Below, in pieces: positions 42,840 to 54,984 of a stretch of DNA of 64,000 nucleotides. Location: the NCBI GenBank assembly GCA_036365515.1, contig CM070874.1, positions 211,600,297 to 211,664,296 on the forward strand. Direction: 5' to 3'. The notes beneath the pieces were generated by a model. It had not been told where the DNA came from and ran no database searches. It was given only the letters and a program-made list of their open reading frames with translations. A program made the translations under genes and the position numbers. Numbering within the stretch: the stretch's first letter is position 1; every line of letters starts with the position of its first letter. Origin of the DNA: Torymus aiolomorphi. Lineage: Eukaryota > Arthropoda > Insecta > Hymenoptera > Torymidae.

Positions 42840-45800
42840 AATTCCGCCATTTTTGAGATAGACTTACATAAAAATTGCAAATATCAAAATCCATCAGGAT
42901 GTTTTCGTTCAGGGCGGGGCATGGGCGAAACGGTGAAAAACACGTGAAACATCCGTTTGGACAATCCTATCTCGAGAGTTTATGAATTTAATAAAACCTT
43001 TATCCTGGAAATACCTTCAAGGTGTCCCGAAAGACTTATAAAAAAATTGCCAATATCAAAATCCATCCAGAAGTTTTCGTTGAGGGGCTGCGCATGGTGC
43101 GAAACAGTGAAATACAGGTGAAACAAACGTTTGAAAAATTCTATCTCAGAGGTTATGAATTTAATATACATTTTATCCCGGATATTACTTCAAAAGCTTC
43201 CGACAGACTTACAAAAAATTGACAATAACAAAATCCACCCGGAAGATTTCGTTCAGTGCGGGGCATGGGGCGAAACGTTGAAAAACACGTGAAACATATG
43301 TTTGAAAAATTCTATCTCGAGAGTTTATGAATTTAACATAAATCTTATCGCTGAAATTACTTGAAGAGCTCCCCAAAGACTTATAAAAAAATTGCCAACA
43401 TTAAAATCCATACGGAAGTTTGTGTTCAGGGGCGGTGCATGGGGCGAAACGGTGAAAACACGTGAACCATACGCTTGAAAGATTCTATCACGAGAGTTTT
43501 TGAATTTAATAAAATCTCATCATGGGAATTACTTCAAGAGCTCAAGGACTTATAAAAAATTTCCAATATCAAAATCCATCCGGAAGGTTTCGTTGAGGGG
43601 CGGCGCATGGGGCTAAACGGTGAAAAAGACGTGACACATACGTTTGAAAAATTCTATCTCGACAGTTTACGAATTTAATAAATATCTTATCATGGAAATT
43701 ACTTCAAGAGCTCCCCTCAGACTTACAAAAATTGCCAAAATCAAAACAATCCGGAAGTTTTCGTTCAGGAGGGGTTGGGGGGGTACGGTAATGGGGCGAA
43801 ATGGTAAACAACACGCGAAACATAAGTTTAAAAAATTCTATATCTAGAGTTTGTGAATTTAATATAAATTTTATTGCGAAAATTACTTCACGAGCTTCCC
43901 AAAGACTTATAAAAAAAATTGCCAATATCAAAATCCATCGGGAAGTTTTTGTTGAGGGCGGAGCATGGGGCGAATCGGTGATAAACTCGTGAATCATACG
44001 TTTGAAAAATTCTATCCTGAGAGTTTATGAATTTAATATAAATCTTATCGCGATAATTACTTCAAGAGCTCCCCAAAGACTTATAAAAAAATTGCCAATA
44101 TCAAAATCAATCCTGAAGGTTCGGTTCGGGGGGGGCCGGGGGGGGGGGCGATTTGGGTGAAACGCTGAAAAACACGTGAAAAATACGTTTGAAAAATTCT
44201 ATTTCAAGTATTTATTAACTTAATAAAAATTCTATTACAGAAATTACTTCAAGAGCTCACGATTGACTTACATAAAAATTGACAATATCAAAATCCATCC
44301 GGAAGTTTTCGTTCAGGCGGAGCATGGGGCGAAACGGTGAAAAACACGGGAAACATCCGTTTGAACAATTCCATCTACAGAGTTTATGAATTCAACAGAA
44401 ACTTTATCGTGGAAATTCCTTCAAGTTCTCTCCAAAGACTTATAAAAATTGCCAACATTAAAATCCATACGGAAGTTTTTGTTCAGGGGCGGTGCATGGG
44501 GCGAAACGGTGAAAACACGTGAACCATAAGTTTGAAAGATTCTATCACGAGAGGTTTTTGAATTTAATAAAAAATCTCATCATGGGAATTACTTCAAGAG
44601 CTCCCAAGGACTTATAAAAAATTTCCAATATCAAAATCCATCCGGAAGTTTTCGTTGAGGGCGGCGCATGGGGCTAAACGGTGAAAAGACGTGAAACATA
44701 CGTTTGAAAAATTCTATCTCGACAGTTTACGAATTTAATAAATATCTTATCATGGAAATTACTTCAAGAGCTCCCGTCAGACTTACAAAAAAATTGCCAA
44801 AATCAAAAACAATCCGGAAGTTTTCATTCAGGAGGGTTGGGGGTACGGTAATGGGGCGAAATGGTAAACAACACGCGAAACATAAGTTTAAAAAAATTCT
44901 ATATCTAGAAAGTTTGTGAATTTAATATAAATTTTGTTGCGAAAATTACTTCACGAGCTTCCCAAAGACTTATAAAAAAATTACCAATATCAAAATCCAT
45001 CGGGAAGTTTTTGTTGAGGGCGGAGCATGGGGCGAATCGGTGATAAACTCGTGAATCATACGTTTGAAAAATTCTATCCTGAGAGTTTATGAATTTAATA
45101 TAAATCTTATCGCGATAATTACTTCAAGAGCTCCCCAAAGACTTATAAAAAATTGCCAATATCAAAATCCATCCTGAAGGTCTCGTTCGCGGGCGGACGG
45201 GGGCGATTCGGGTGAAACGCTGAAAAACACGTGAAAAATACGTTTGAAAAATTCTATTTCAAGAATTTATGAACTTAATAAAAATTCTATTACAGAAATT
45301 ACTTCAAGAGCTCCCGATAGACTTACATAAAAATTGCCAATATCAAAATCCATCCGGAAGTTTTCGTTCAGGGCGGAGCATGGGGCGAAACGGTGAAAAA
45401 CACGGGAAACATCCGTTTGAACAATTCCATCTACAGAGTTTATGAATTCAACAGAAACTTTATCGTGCAAATTCCTTCAAGTTCTCTCCAAAGACTTATA
45501 AAAATTGCCAACATTAAAATCCATACGGAAGTTTTTGTTCAGGGGCGGTGCATGGGGCGAAACGGTGAAAAACACGTGAACCATAAGTTTGAAAGATTCT
45601 ATCACGAGAGTTTTTGAATTTAATAAAAATCTCATCATGGGAATTACTTGAAGAGCTCCCCAAGGATTTATAAAAAAAAATTTCCATCAAAATCCATCCG
45701 GAAGTTTTCGTTGGGGGGCGGCGCATGGGCTAAACGGTGAAAAAGACGTGAAACATACGTTTGAAAAAAATTCTATCTCGACAGTTTATGAATTTAAAAT

Positions 45801-46545
45801 AAATTCAAATTATTGAATTCACTTCCTAGAGAGCTCCTCAAAGACCCAGCATAAAAATGCATAATATCAAAATCCATCCGTAAGATTTTCGTTCAGTGCG
45901 GGGCAAGAAGCGAAACGTTGAAATGTTATGCATTGAAACATATGTTTGAAAAATTCCTATCTCCCGAGAGCTTATGCGAATCCCCAACATAAATCTTATC
46001 GCTGAAATTACTTGAAGAGCTCCTCAAAGACTGCTATAATAAAATTGCCAATATCCAAAATCCATACGAAGTTTGTGTTCAGGGCGGTGCATGTAAGTAA
46101 AACGGTGAAAAACACGTGAACCATACGTTTAAAAGATCTCTATCACGAGAGTTTTTGAATTTAATAATAAAAATCTCATCATGGGAATTACTTCAAGAGT
46201 CTTCAAGGACTTTGCTAAAAAATTTCCAATATCAAAATCCATCCGAAGTTACAGGCGGCGGCATACAACGAAAAGACGTGAAACATACGTTGAAAATTAT
46301 CTCGACAGTTTACGAATTTAATAAATATCTTTATCATGGAAATTACTCTCAATATCTTCGTCAGACTTACAAAAAATTACGATAAATCAAACAACTGGAA
46401 GTTTTCGTTCAGAGGGGTTGGGGGTACGGTAATGGGCGAAATGGTAAACAACACGCGAAACATAAGTTTAAAAATTCTATATCTAGAGTTTAAAGAATTA
46501 ATATAAATTTTATTGCGAAAATTACTTCACGAGCTTCCCAAAGAC
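42840..46545. repeat. Satellite, about 178-bp unit with higher-order structure
   Basis: About 20 units, each with GGCGAAACGGTGAAAAACAC, GTTTGAAAAATTCTATCTCG, TTACTTCAAGAGCTCCC, AATTGCCAATATCAAAATCC and GGAAGTTTTCGTTCAG. Variants repeat in the same order about 1,060 bp apart. For example the GGGGCGGTGCATGGGGCGAA variant lies at about 43,430, 44,485 and 45,545, giving a six-unit higher-order repeat. ORFs across it are stop-poor artefacts. The array runs into the assembly gap. Confidence 0.9.
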
Positions 46546-46645
46546 NNNNNNNNNNNNNNNNNNNNNNNNNNNNNNNNNNNNNNNNNNNNNNNNNNNNNNN
46601 NNNNNNNNNNNNNNNNNNNNNNNNNNNNNNNNNNNNNNNNNNNNN
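46546..46645. other. Assembly gap (100 N)
   Basis: Run of exactly 100 N, probably a scaffold join of unknown true size, at the end of the satellite. Confidence 0.99.
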
Positions 46646-47022
46646 GATTATAGCAATTTATATTCTGCATTATCGTGAATTTTTTCCAAAAAATTGACCG
46701 TTTAGTTTAGGAGTTATTAGCTTTTAAAAAAAAAAAAACACGTTTTATAAATAACAAGAGAACCGTGATAGCTAGATAATTTTTTTTTAATTATAGGTTT
46801 TTCTATGCTCTTTCGAATGTGACCCATCCGATTCAAAAATTTAAATCCGATCATTAAAAAAAATCAAAAATAAATTTTTCGAAAATCAAAAATTTGAAAT
46901 AAAACAAAAACGAATCAGTAAATCACTAAAAATTATTTTCTTCCCGAATTCGGAATAAAAAAACAAAAAAAATGAGAACCTGATGGTTAAAATCGACCGC
47001 GTAGATCCGGAGATAGAGCGGT

Positions 47023-47060
<38 letters not shown>

Positions 47061-47270
47061 CCATACAGACATTTTCTAAAATCATATGAAACAAGCGCCT
47101 AACACCTCTAATGATGTTTATAGAGAGTTTTAACGAAGTTGAAAATTTTACTATTACAAAGCTTCTTCTAGGAGGAAGCAAAAGGGTAAAACCATGATTC
47201 TCAGTACTTTTTGGTATCCAAAAACGGGAAATGTGGATTTGGTTCGTTTTTCTCACGACGTAGGCTTATC
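46646..47270. other. No gene seen
   Basis: AT-rich DNA with a short (CATA)n/(CA)n tract at 47024-47060. Confidence 0.5.
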
Positions 47271-48110
47271 CTAGGAAAGCCTGTTTTTACCAATATATTT
47301 CTAATATTTGGTGAAAAATGCATGTTACTACCAATATCTTCCTAATATATTTTGAAAATTGCGTGGAATCCTGCAAAAAACAACGATAAGCCATGATTTT
47401 AAGTACTTTTTTTACTTGATCAGCTGGAAATAATGATTTTTAGCATTGTTTTCCTCGAAATATCATAAGTTTACGTTAAAATGGCTGTTTTTACCAAGAT
47501 TTTCCTAGTTTATGGAGAAATGATAATGGAATCATGGGAAAACAGCGAAATACCATGATTTTCAGTCTTGTTTGCACTTTACACGCAGGAAATATGGATT
47601 TGGATCATTGTATTGCTCAAAACGACGTAGGTTTATTCCAGAAATGCCTGTTTTTACCAATATTATCCTAATATATGGTGAAAAGTGCGTGAAATTCTGC
47701 AAAAAACAGGGGAAACCATAATTTAAAGTACTTTTTGGTATTAAGACGCAAGAAATTTGGATTTGGTTCATTGTTTTTCTCAAAAAAATGTAGGTTTATG
47801 CTGGTAATGCCTGTTTTTACGAATATTTTCCTAGTATATGGTGAAAAGTGTGTGGAATCCTGCAAAAAACAGGGACCATGATTTAAAGTAATTTTTGGTA
47901 CTCAAACGTAGGAAATTTGGTTTTGGTTCTTTGTTCTTCTCAATATAACGTAGGTTTATGCTAGAAATGCCTGTTTTTACCAATATTTTCCTAATACATG
48001 GTGAAAAATGCACGTTTCTATCAATATTTTCCTAATATATTGCGAAAATTGCGTGGAATCCTGCAAAAAATAGCGAAAAACAATGATTTTCAGTACGTTT
48101 TGCTCTTGTT
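47271..48110. repeat. Tandem repeat, about 130-165-bp unit (left part)
   Basis: Units carry CTGTTTTTACCAATATTTTC, CTAATATATGGTGAAAA, GTGCGTGGAATCCTGCAAAA and ACCATGATTT.AAGTACTTTTTG. The same family resumes at 49005. Confidence 0.8.
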
Positions 48111-49004
48111 CGGGATTGTACAGTGCCGCAAGTGTCCGCTAGATGGCAAGCGCCAAATCGCTACTCGCAATGAAAAACATCACCCCGAGTGTATAAGTAT
48201 AGGCACGCGACTTGCACTCGGGGGAGAAATTAAAACATACAGTATCCTCTACTTAATACTTTTACTTGCTTTGATTACTTTGCTAATAATACGAGAAGCT
48301 CTCGTATTATTTGCCGTTACCCATTTCCTACTTGCTCGCACGCATTGCGTTCATCTTCTGCCGACAGTTCAACTTCGCCTTTCGAGGAGAGTTGACTACA
48401 GACTTTTGGAATCTTAATTCCAAGTGTCTATCTTTTGTACCGAACTTATTCTTTGCGAGAAAAGTTGGATATATTGACTCTAGGAGTCAACCGACCCATT
48501 ATTACATACAGCTTTTGCCTTACATACTTTACTGCTTTACTTATAATACAAGAAGCTATCGTATTAGTTACTGTTTCCATTCGCTTACTTTCCGCGAACA
48601 TCCATTATTACACGTTAGCCTGCATTAAATGCCTACACTTTATGTTTCCACTATATTTGCTTGCCGATAACTACTTCGTCTTATTTGCGAATAACTTTTT
48701 CTACTTTCAACTTATTCTTTGCGAGAAAAGTTGGAAGCACAGATTCTTATAGTCTAAATTGCTATTTTAAGCTTAGCTGATAATACGTGAGGCTCTCGTA
48801 TTGTTAGTTTGCCTATTCCATAAACCTTGCATTTTGCTTGCCTATTTTACTCAACGCGCATAGCGTTCAAATCCTTTTTGCTTCAATTTTACTTTCGAGT
48901 GGGTTGTAGCAAAGACTTTCAGAGTCAATACAATTTTATATTTTCTCTCGGCTATAAACCCTAACAATATAAACACCGTATACGTTCGGTCGTATACAGC
49001 TCTT
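48111..49004. repeat. Hairpin-bearing block interrupting the satellite
   Basis: An 890-bp segment of different composition. Three related hairpins, AATACGAGAAGCTCTCGTATT-like, lie at about 48,288, 48,538 and 48,784, roughly 245 bp apart. GACTCTAGGAGTC-like hairpins and two copies of TTATTCTTTGCGAGAAAAGT (about 48,450 and 48,713) accompany them. ORFs (48311-48752) are not conserved between units. Probably a diverged tandem repeat or inserted non-autonomous element. Confidence 0.55.
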
Positions 49005-50265
49005 AATGAGCTGGAAAAATGGACTTACTTCATTGTTTTCCTCAAAATATCCTAGGTTCAAGATAAAATGTCTGTTTTTACCAATATTTTCCTAGTAAAT
49101 AGAAAAAAGATAGCGGAATCATGCGAAAAACAGCGAAAACCATGATTTTCAGACCTGTTTGATCTCTAAACGCAGGAAATATGGATTTCTATCTTTGTTT
49201 TACGCAAAATAAGGTAGTTTTGTGCTAGAGATGCCGGATTTTACCAATATTTTCCTATTATATTGTGAAAAATGCGTGGCATCCTGCAAAAAACAACGAA
49301 AAACCATGATTTTCAATCCTTTTTGCTCTTAATGAGCTGGAAAAATAGTTTTGCATCACTGTTGTCCTCAAAATAATGTAGTTTAATACCAAATTTGCCA
49401 GTTTTTATCAATATTTGCCTCATATATGGTGAAAAGTGCGTGGAATCCTGCAAAAAACCGGGAAAAACATGATTTAAAGTATTTTTTGCTATTAACGTGC
49501 TGCAAAATAAGTTTCATACTAAATATGCCTGTTTATACCACTATTTACCTATTATATAGTGAAAAGTGCGTCGAATCCTGCGAAAAACAGGGAAAACCAT
49601 GATTTAAAGTACTTTTTGCTCTTCACGAGCTGGAAAATAAGTTTCATATAAAATATGCCTGTTTATACCAATATTTACCTAGTATATGGTGAAAGGTGCG
49701 TGGAGCCCTGTAAAAACAGGAAAAACCATGAGTTAAAGTTCTCTTTGCTCCTACCGAGCTGGAAAATAAGTTTCATACTAAATATGCCTATTTATACCAA
49801 TATTTACCTAGTATATGGTGAAAACTGCGTGGAATCCTGCAAAAAACAGGGAAAACCATGATTTAAAGTACTTTTAGGTATTCAAAAACAGGATATTTCG
49901 ATTTGCTTTGTTGTTTTTCTCAAAATATCGTAGGTTTATACTAAATATGTCTGTTTTTACCGATATTTTCCGTAAATATGGTGAAAAGTGCGTGGAATCC
50001 TGCAAAAAACAGGAAAAAAAGTGATTTTCAGTCCTTTTGTATTGAAACGCAGGAAATTTCTATTTGGTTCGTTGTTTTTGTCAAAATAACGTAGTTTTCT
50101 ACTAGAAATTCTTGTTTTTACCAATCTTTTCCAAATATATGGTGAAAAATGCCTGTTTTTACTAATATTTTCCTAACATATGGTGAAAAGTGCGTGGAAT
50201 CCTGCAAAAAAAAAAGAGAAACCATGATTTTCAGTACTTTTTGTACGTAATCAGGGAAAATCATG
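49005..50265. repeat. Tandem repeat, about 130-165-bp unit (right part)
   Basis: Continuation of the family at 47271. GTGGAATCCTGCAAAAAAC recurs at about 49,277, 49,441, 49,571, 49,702, 49,832, 49,995 and 50,197. A 130-bp subtype with AAATAAGTTTCATACTAAAT is amplified in the middle. Confidence 0.85.
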
Positions 50266-50416
50266 ATTTAAGGCCATGTGAGAACGAAAAATCTAGTAAT
50301 AAGTCTCATATGGTAAAGCAGATATTGGCAAGTTATGTATAATCCCCGATAGATGGCGAGAGTGCTCTCTACCGTATGCATATTTAAGTGCGGAAATTGC
50401 TCACAGATGGCGCCGC

Positions 50417-50430
50417 ATATAGTTTTTTAA
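50417..50430. other. Candidate 14-bp target duplication of the Penelope element, left
   Basis: ATATAGTTTTTTAA occurs here and exactly again at 54462-54475, bracketing the head-to-head Penelope copies. Confidence 0.6.
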
Positions 50431-50631
50431 CATTAAAAATATTACTTATGTCGACTGCAATTTAATATCAACTGATAAGAATTTATTAATATTAATTAAT
50501 ATTTATGGCAGTCAGATTGCCCTTGTTTATAATCACCCCCGCAGAATCTGAAATAAAAACTTAATTAAAATCTGGAAAAAACTTTGTTAGCAAAGGACGG
50601 TCTGACTGCCCACCACCACCACATTGTCCGA

Positions 50632-50660
50632 CGTTTCGAGCCTGCTCCGGCTCCTCCTCA
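50632..50660 (-). ncRNA. Hammerhead ribozyme motif, inverted Penelope copy
   Basis: The minus strand reads CTGAGGA, stem II GAGCC...GGCTC, then GAAAC. This is the conserved hammerhead core known in Penelope-like elements. Confidence 0.65.
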
Positions 50661-50773
50661 GGGACTGAAATAAAACCCGCGATACACCTCCTTATATACC
50701 ATGCACCCATACCCCCTTCTTTTCTCTTATCCCACCACCCTCCACATTCCCCTCTCCAACTTGCCATTCTCAC

Positions 50774-51646
50774 TTAAATTAATAAAGAATGATAAATGTT
50801 ATCTAATTTACTTGACTCTATCATTAAATTTACATTATTCCGATTTCTTAGAATGTGAATACTTTCAAGGCTTTCCCTCTTATATTTATTCTTAATCCCC
50901 TGTTCCAAAATATCCACACTCCCAAAATCGAAAGAATGCAAACTATTTAAACAATGTTCTTTCAAACCCGATGTACAACTTGGGCTGCGTAAACTATATT
51001 GATGTTCATATATTCTCTTTTTCAAATATCTACCCGTTTGACCAATATAACAACCATTACAATCCCTACAATTAATTTTATAAACAACTCCCGATTTCAA
51101 ACATTTATCATCCTTGTCTTTACAATTACTAAATAACCTTTCTAAATTATTATCATTTCTAAAGAAAACTTGAATATTATGTTTACTAAAAACCCTTCTA
51201 ATCCTTTCCGACAAACCTCTAACATATGGTAAACTAAAATATGCATTCTTTCCATTTCTATTCCTTGTTAGATTATCTACCCGCTGCTTCAATCCACCAT
51301 TATAAATTTCCCACACTCTCTCATCAATCATTTTATCAATAAATTTTACGGGATAACTATTTTTAATAAATGTTTCTCTAACTAAATTTAAATTCTTTTT
51401 CCTAAAATCTTTATGTGACAATTTAATCGCTCTGTCAATGACACCTTTGATCGCACCTGTCTTGTTTCCGAATTGGTGGTGAGAATCAAAATTTAAAAAT
51501 CTACCTGACCATGTAGGTTTTCTATACCAATCTAATTTCACTCTATTATTATTATCTCTAATAACTCTAATATCTAAAAAACTCAATTGATAATCTTTCT
51601 CAACTTCTTTTGTGAATTTAATTTTATCATGGATAGAATTAAACAC
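50774..51646 (-). CDS. Partial Penelope ORF: RT end plus GIY-YIG endonuclease
   Basis: An open 290-codon frame starting inside the reverse transcriptase (MFNSIHDKIKFTKEVEKD). It runs through the RT thumb region to the GIY-YIG endonuclease (SGVVYKINCRDCNGCYIGQT, then RYLKKRIYEHQ). It lacks the RT catalytic YVDD box because of 5' truncation. At the place where the forward copy has a TAA stop, this copy has CAA (Gln), so it preserves the undamaged codon. The encoded fragment alone could not retrotranspose. Confidence 0.85.
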   Translation of the reverse strand: MFNSIHDKIKFTKEVEKDYQLSFLDIRVIRDNNNRVKLDWYRKPTWSGRFLNFDSHHQFGNKTGAIKGVIDRAIKLSHKDFRKKNLNLVRETFIKNSYPVKFIDKMIDERVWEIYNGGLKQRVDNLTRNRNGKNAYFSLPYVRGLSERIRRVFSKHNIQVFFRNDNNLERLFSNCKDKDDKCLKSGVVYKINCRDCNGCYIGQTGRYLKKRIYEHQYSLRSPSCTSGLKEHCLNSLHSFDFGSVDILEQGIKNKYKRESLESIHILRNRNNVNLMIESSKLDNIYHSLLI

Positions 51647-51670
51647 TAAGGTCTATCAAAGGTGGGGTAA

Positions 51671-53731
51671 AATGTTTTTTAGAGATATATATGGGATTTA
51701 TGGGAAGGTGGTAAAAGATTATTGCTCAAAATGGGTAAAAATGGTTTTAAGGATTGTAATTTTAAAGGAGCAACTCAGTTTTCTTCTAAGGTGTAAAAAA
51801 TCAAATATTTTTCCTAAACATATTGGAAAAAAATTTGATGATAAGGGTTTTTATCGGGATTACAATAAAAGAGTTTCTTATGATCTACGGAAAAATATTT
51901 TCTTTTTCAAAAATAAATTACTTAACTTAGAAATTAGAGATTTGAATTTTGAAATTAATCGTTTGAATAAATATTTATTAGAGCTTGAAAGATATTTATA
52001 TAATAAAATAGAAACGAATGATTTGCAAGAATTTTTTCGTGGTCAAAAGAGGCACTTTGAAAAAGTAAAATATAACCATAGGAGTAAATTAAAAAGAAAA
52101 TTTGAATATTTAAAGCATAGAAAACACTCTCAGGTCAATCAAACTAACAATGTTAATAAGGATTGGTTTAGAAATTTAACTGACAAAGTAATACCAGAAG
52201 AAGTGGTAAATATCATGTCAAAGGGTGCTAAATTTGGAATATCATATTCAAGTAAATCTCTTCCGATCAAGAATATCATCGCTGAGGTAGAAAGTAGTAT
52301 GAGTAGTTTTAATCTGGAGTTTAAAAAAGAATGTAGGAGTTCTTTAGTTAAAGTTGTTGATAATTTTAAAAGAGAACATAGATTTGATAATTATTTGAAC
52401 AGTAATTTATTCCATGAATTAAAAATAACGAAGAAATTCTTGAGAGAGAATCCGAATATGATTTTCCAAAAAGCAGATAAAGGAAATGTAACTGTAGTTT
52501 CAGATAACAGGGATTATATTAATAAAATTCAACTTATGTTGGAGGATGATACCACTTATGTGAAAATTAGGAATCCACATATCAATAGACTACAAGATAA
52601 ATTGAAAGAATTATTGATGCATTGGAAAACAAAAGCTTATATTAAAGATAGTATGTTTAAATATTTAAAATGTGAAAATGGCACTGTAGCTAAATGTTAT
52701 GGGCTTCCTAAGATTCACAAAGAACAGTTGACATATAGAATAATAATATCATCGATAAATTTTCCGACGTATAGACTTGCTAGATTTTTGTCTAATATAT
52801 TGTTCAAGATAGTGGGTAAAACAAATTCATATATTAAAGATAGTGGAGTTTTTATGGTAAAATGAAAGATATTATTATTCCGAATGATCATAGGATGGTT
52901 TCATTGGATGTAGTATCTTTGTTTACAAATATACCTTTAGAGTTGTTGAATGATATTATACAAGATAAATGGTCTGAAATTAAAGTACATACTAGTTTAA
53001 CAAAAGATGAATTTATAAAGGCACTTAATTTGGTTTTTAAAAACACAATTTTTTCTTTTGATAATAGTCTATATGAACAAAGATATGGTTGTCCAATGGG
53101 ATCACCTTTGTCACCTGTTATAGCCAATTTAGTAATGGAAAAATTGGAAAGTATTGCTTTGTCTAAGTTGGTTTTTCAGCCAATTATTTTTAAAAGATAT
53201 GTTGATGACATTTTTGCAGTTGTACCAGCATGTCTTGTGGATGAAATGGTGGATGTGTTTAATTCTATCCATGATAGAATTAAATTCACAAAAGAAGTTG
53301 AGAAAGATTATCAATTGAGTTTTTTAGATATTAGAGTCATTAGAGGTAATAATAATAGAGTGAAATTAGATTGGTATAGAAAACCTACATGGTCAGGTAG
53401 ATTTTTAAATTTTGATTCTCACCACCAATTCGGAAACAAGACAGGTGCGATCAAAGGTGTCATTGACAGAGCGATTAAATTGTCACATAAAGATTTTAGG
53501 AAAAAGAATTTAAATTTAGTTAGAGAAACATTTATTAAAAATAGTTATCCCGTAAAATTTATTGATAAAATGATTGATGAGAGAGTGTGGGAAATTTATA
53601 ATGGTGGATTGAAGCAGCGGGTAGATAATCAAACAAGGAATAGAAATGGAAAGAATGCATATTTTAGTTTACCATATGTTAGAGGTTTGTCGGAAAGGAT
53701 TAGAAGGGTTTTTAGTAAACATAATATTTAA
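51671..53731 (+). pseudogene. Penelope reverse transcriptase ORF, disrupted
   Basis: The first open part ends at 52865 and contains the PLE-specific N-terminal region, FQKADKGNVTVVSDN and YGLPKIHKEQLTYRIII. The second part begins at 52862 in another frame, with MVSLDVVSLFTNIPLELL, CPMGSPLSPVIANLVME and the catalytic YVDDIFAV (about 53199-53222). A one-base slip near a T/A-rich run around 52850-52860 separates them. A TAA at 53729 then cuts the frame from the endonuclease. The first ATG considered is 51671 (MFFRDIYG), just inside the junction with the inverted copy. Confidence 0.88.
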
Positions 53732-54127
53732 GTTTTCTTTAGAAATGATAATAATTTAGAAAGGTTATTTAGTAATTGTAAAGACAAGGATGATAAATGT
53801 TTGAAATCGGGAGTTGTTTATAAAATTAATTGTAGGGATTGTAATGGTTGTTATATTGGTCAAACGGGTAGATATTTGAAAAAGAGAATATATGAACATC
53901 AATATAGTTTACGCAGCTCAAGTTGTACATCGGGTTCGAAAGAACATTGTTTAAATAGTTTGCATTCTTTCGATTTTGGGAGTGTGGATATTTTGGAACA
54001 GGGGATTAAGAATAAATATAAGAGGGAAAGCCTTGAAAGTATTCACATTCTAAGAAATCGGAATAATGTAAATTTAATGATAGAGTCAAGTAAATTAGAT
54101 AACATTTATCATTCTTTATTAATTTAA
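53732..54127 (+). pseudogene. Penelope GIY-YIG endonuclease domain (after stop)
   Basis: Same frame as the RT after the 53729 TAA. It contains the linker, then SGVVYKINCRDCNGCYIGQT and RYLKKRIYEHQ, the GIY-YIG nuclease that nicks target DNA in Penelope-like elements. It ends NIYHSLLI at 54127. The inverted copy encodes the same domain with few substitutions. Confidence 0.85.
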
Positions 54128-54239
54128 GTGAGAATGGCAAGTTGGAGAGGCGAATGTGGAGAGTGGTGGGGGAAGAGAAAAGAAGAGGGTATGGGTGCAT
54201 GGTATATAAGGAGGTGTATCGCGGGTTTTATTTCAGTCC

Positions 54240-54268
54240 CTGAGGAGGAGCCGGAGCAGGCTCGAAAC
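54240..54268 (+). ncRNA. Hammerhead ribozyme motif, forward Penelope copy
   Basis: CTGAGGA, stem II GAGCC/GGCTC around GGAGCA, then GAAAC followed by GTC. It is identical in core to the motif in the inverted copy and lies 110 bp after the ORF end. Confidence 0.65.
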
Positions 54269-54461
54269 GTCGGACAATGTGGTGGTGGTGGGCAGTCAGA
54301 TCGTCCTTTGCTAACAAAGTTTTTTCCAGATTTTAATTAAGTTTTTATTTCAGATTCTGCGGGGGTGATTATAAACAAGGGCAATCTGACTGCCATAAAT
54401 ATTAATTATTTTAATTTAATTTGTAAGACTGTAAGACCGATGGAAAAATTCTTATCAGTTG

Positions 54462-54475
54462 ATATAGTTTTTTAA
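54462..54475. other. Candidate 14-bp target duplication of the Penelope element, right
   Basis: Exact copy of 50417-50430. Confidence 0.6.
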
Positions 54476-54984
54476 GTTAGATTTTTAAGTCCTCGCTTCG
54501 CTCGTGCGAAAATCGTCTTTTGCGGTAAATAATCACTTTTCACACCTGTGTCATAATATACTGTGAGCTTTACTTCAATTTTATGTACACAATAAATTAA
54601 GGCAGTGCTCATGATAATGCACTAGTAAAAATGTTTTCACTGTATTCTAGTTTTCATTTCTTATTCGTTAATGAATTAAAGATTATTTAAAGTATTACGT
54701 AAATAAACTAATACTCAATAAGAATAATACATTGAAATAAAACTCGCGTATCATAGCTTAATTAGTTTGTTGCCGGCTTCTTTTTGTAATATTACCTTTT
54801 TATGTATAAATGATGTATTTTATTATTATATATTATATATTTTTTATTATTATATATTATATATACTTTATTATTATCTAATATTTTTGGGATTTTTTCT
54901 TTTCGAGAAAACCATTAGCTAATAACCAGAAAAAATGAAACCGTTACAGTCCATCCATAACATTCTGCAAATTAATTTTGAATC
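54476..54984. other. No gene seen
   Basis: AT-rich DNA with a short (TTATTATATATTATA) repeat at about 54,820-54,870. Confidence 0.5.

Larger units (their letters stand above)
50431..54461 (+). mobile_element. Penelope-like retroelement with inverted partial copy
   Basis: A forward copy (51647-54461) with RT and GIY-YIG domains is joined head-to-head to an inverted 5'-truncated copy (50431-51646). The copies are near-identical over about 1.2 kb, so the event is recent. Both ends carry a hammerhead motif and the terminal sequence ending in TTCTTATCAGTTGATAT or its complement. Inverted or tandem partial copies (pLTRs) are usual for Penelope-like elements. Flanking 14-bp repeats suggest insertion as one unit. 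Confidence 0.9.

Noticed and set aside
42980..46385. ORFs of 60-97 codons across the 178-bp satellite
   Set aside because: Repeated unit translations on both strands without independent conservation.
42840..46545. Possible CRISPR or coding array
   Set aside because: The whole 178-bp unit is repeated with no distinct spacers. It is a satellite.
48311..48752. Two overlapping 105-codon ORFs
   Set aside because: They cross hairpin repeats in different frames and have no recognisable protein pattern.
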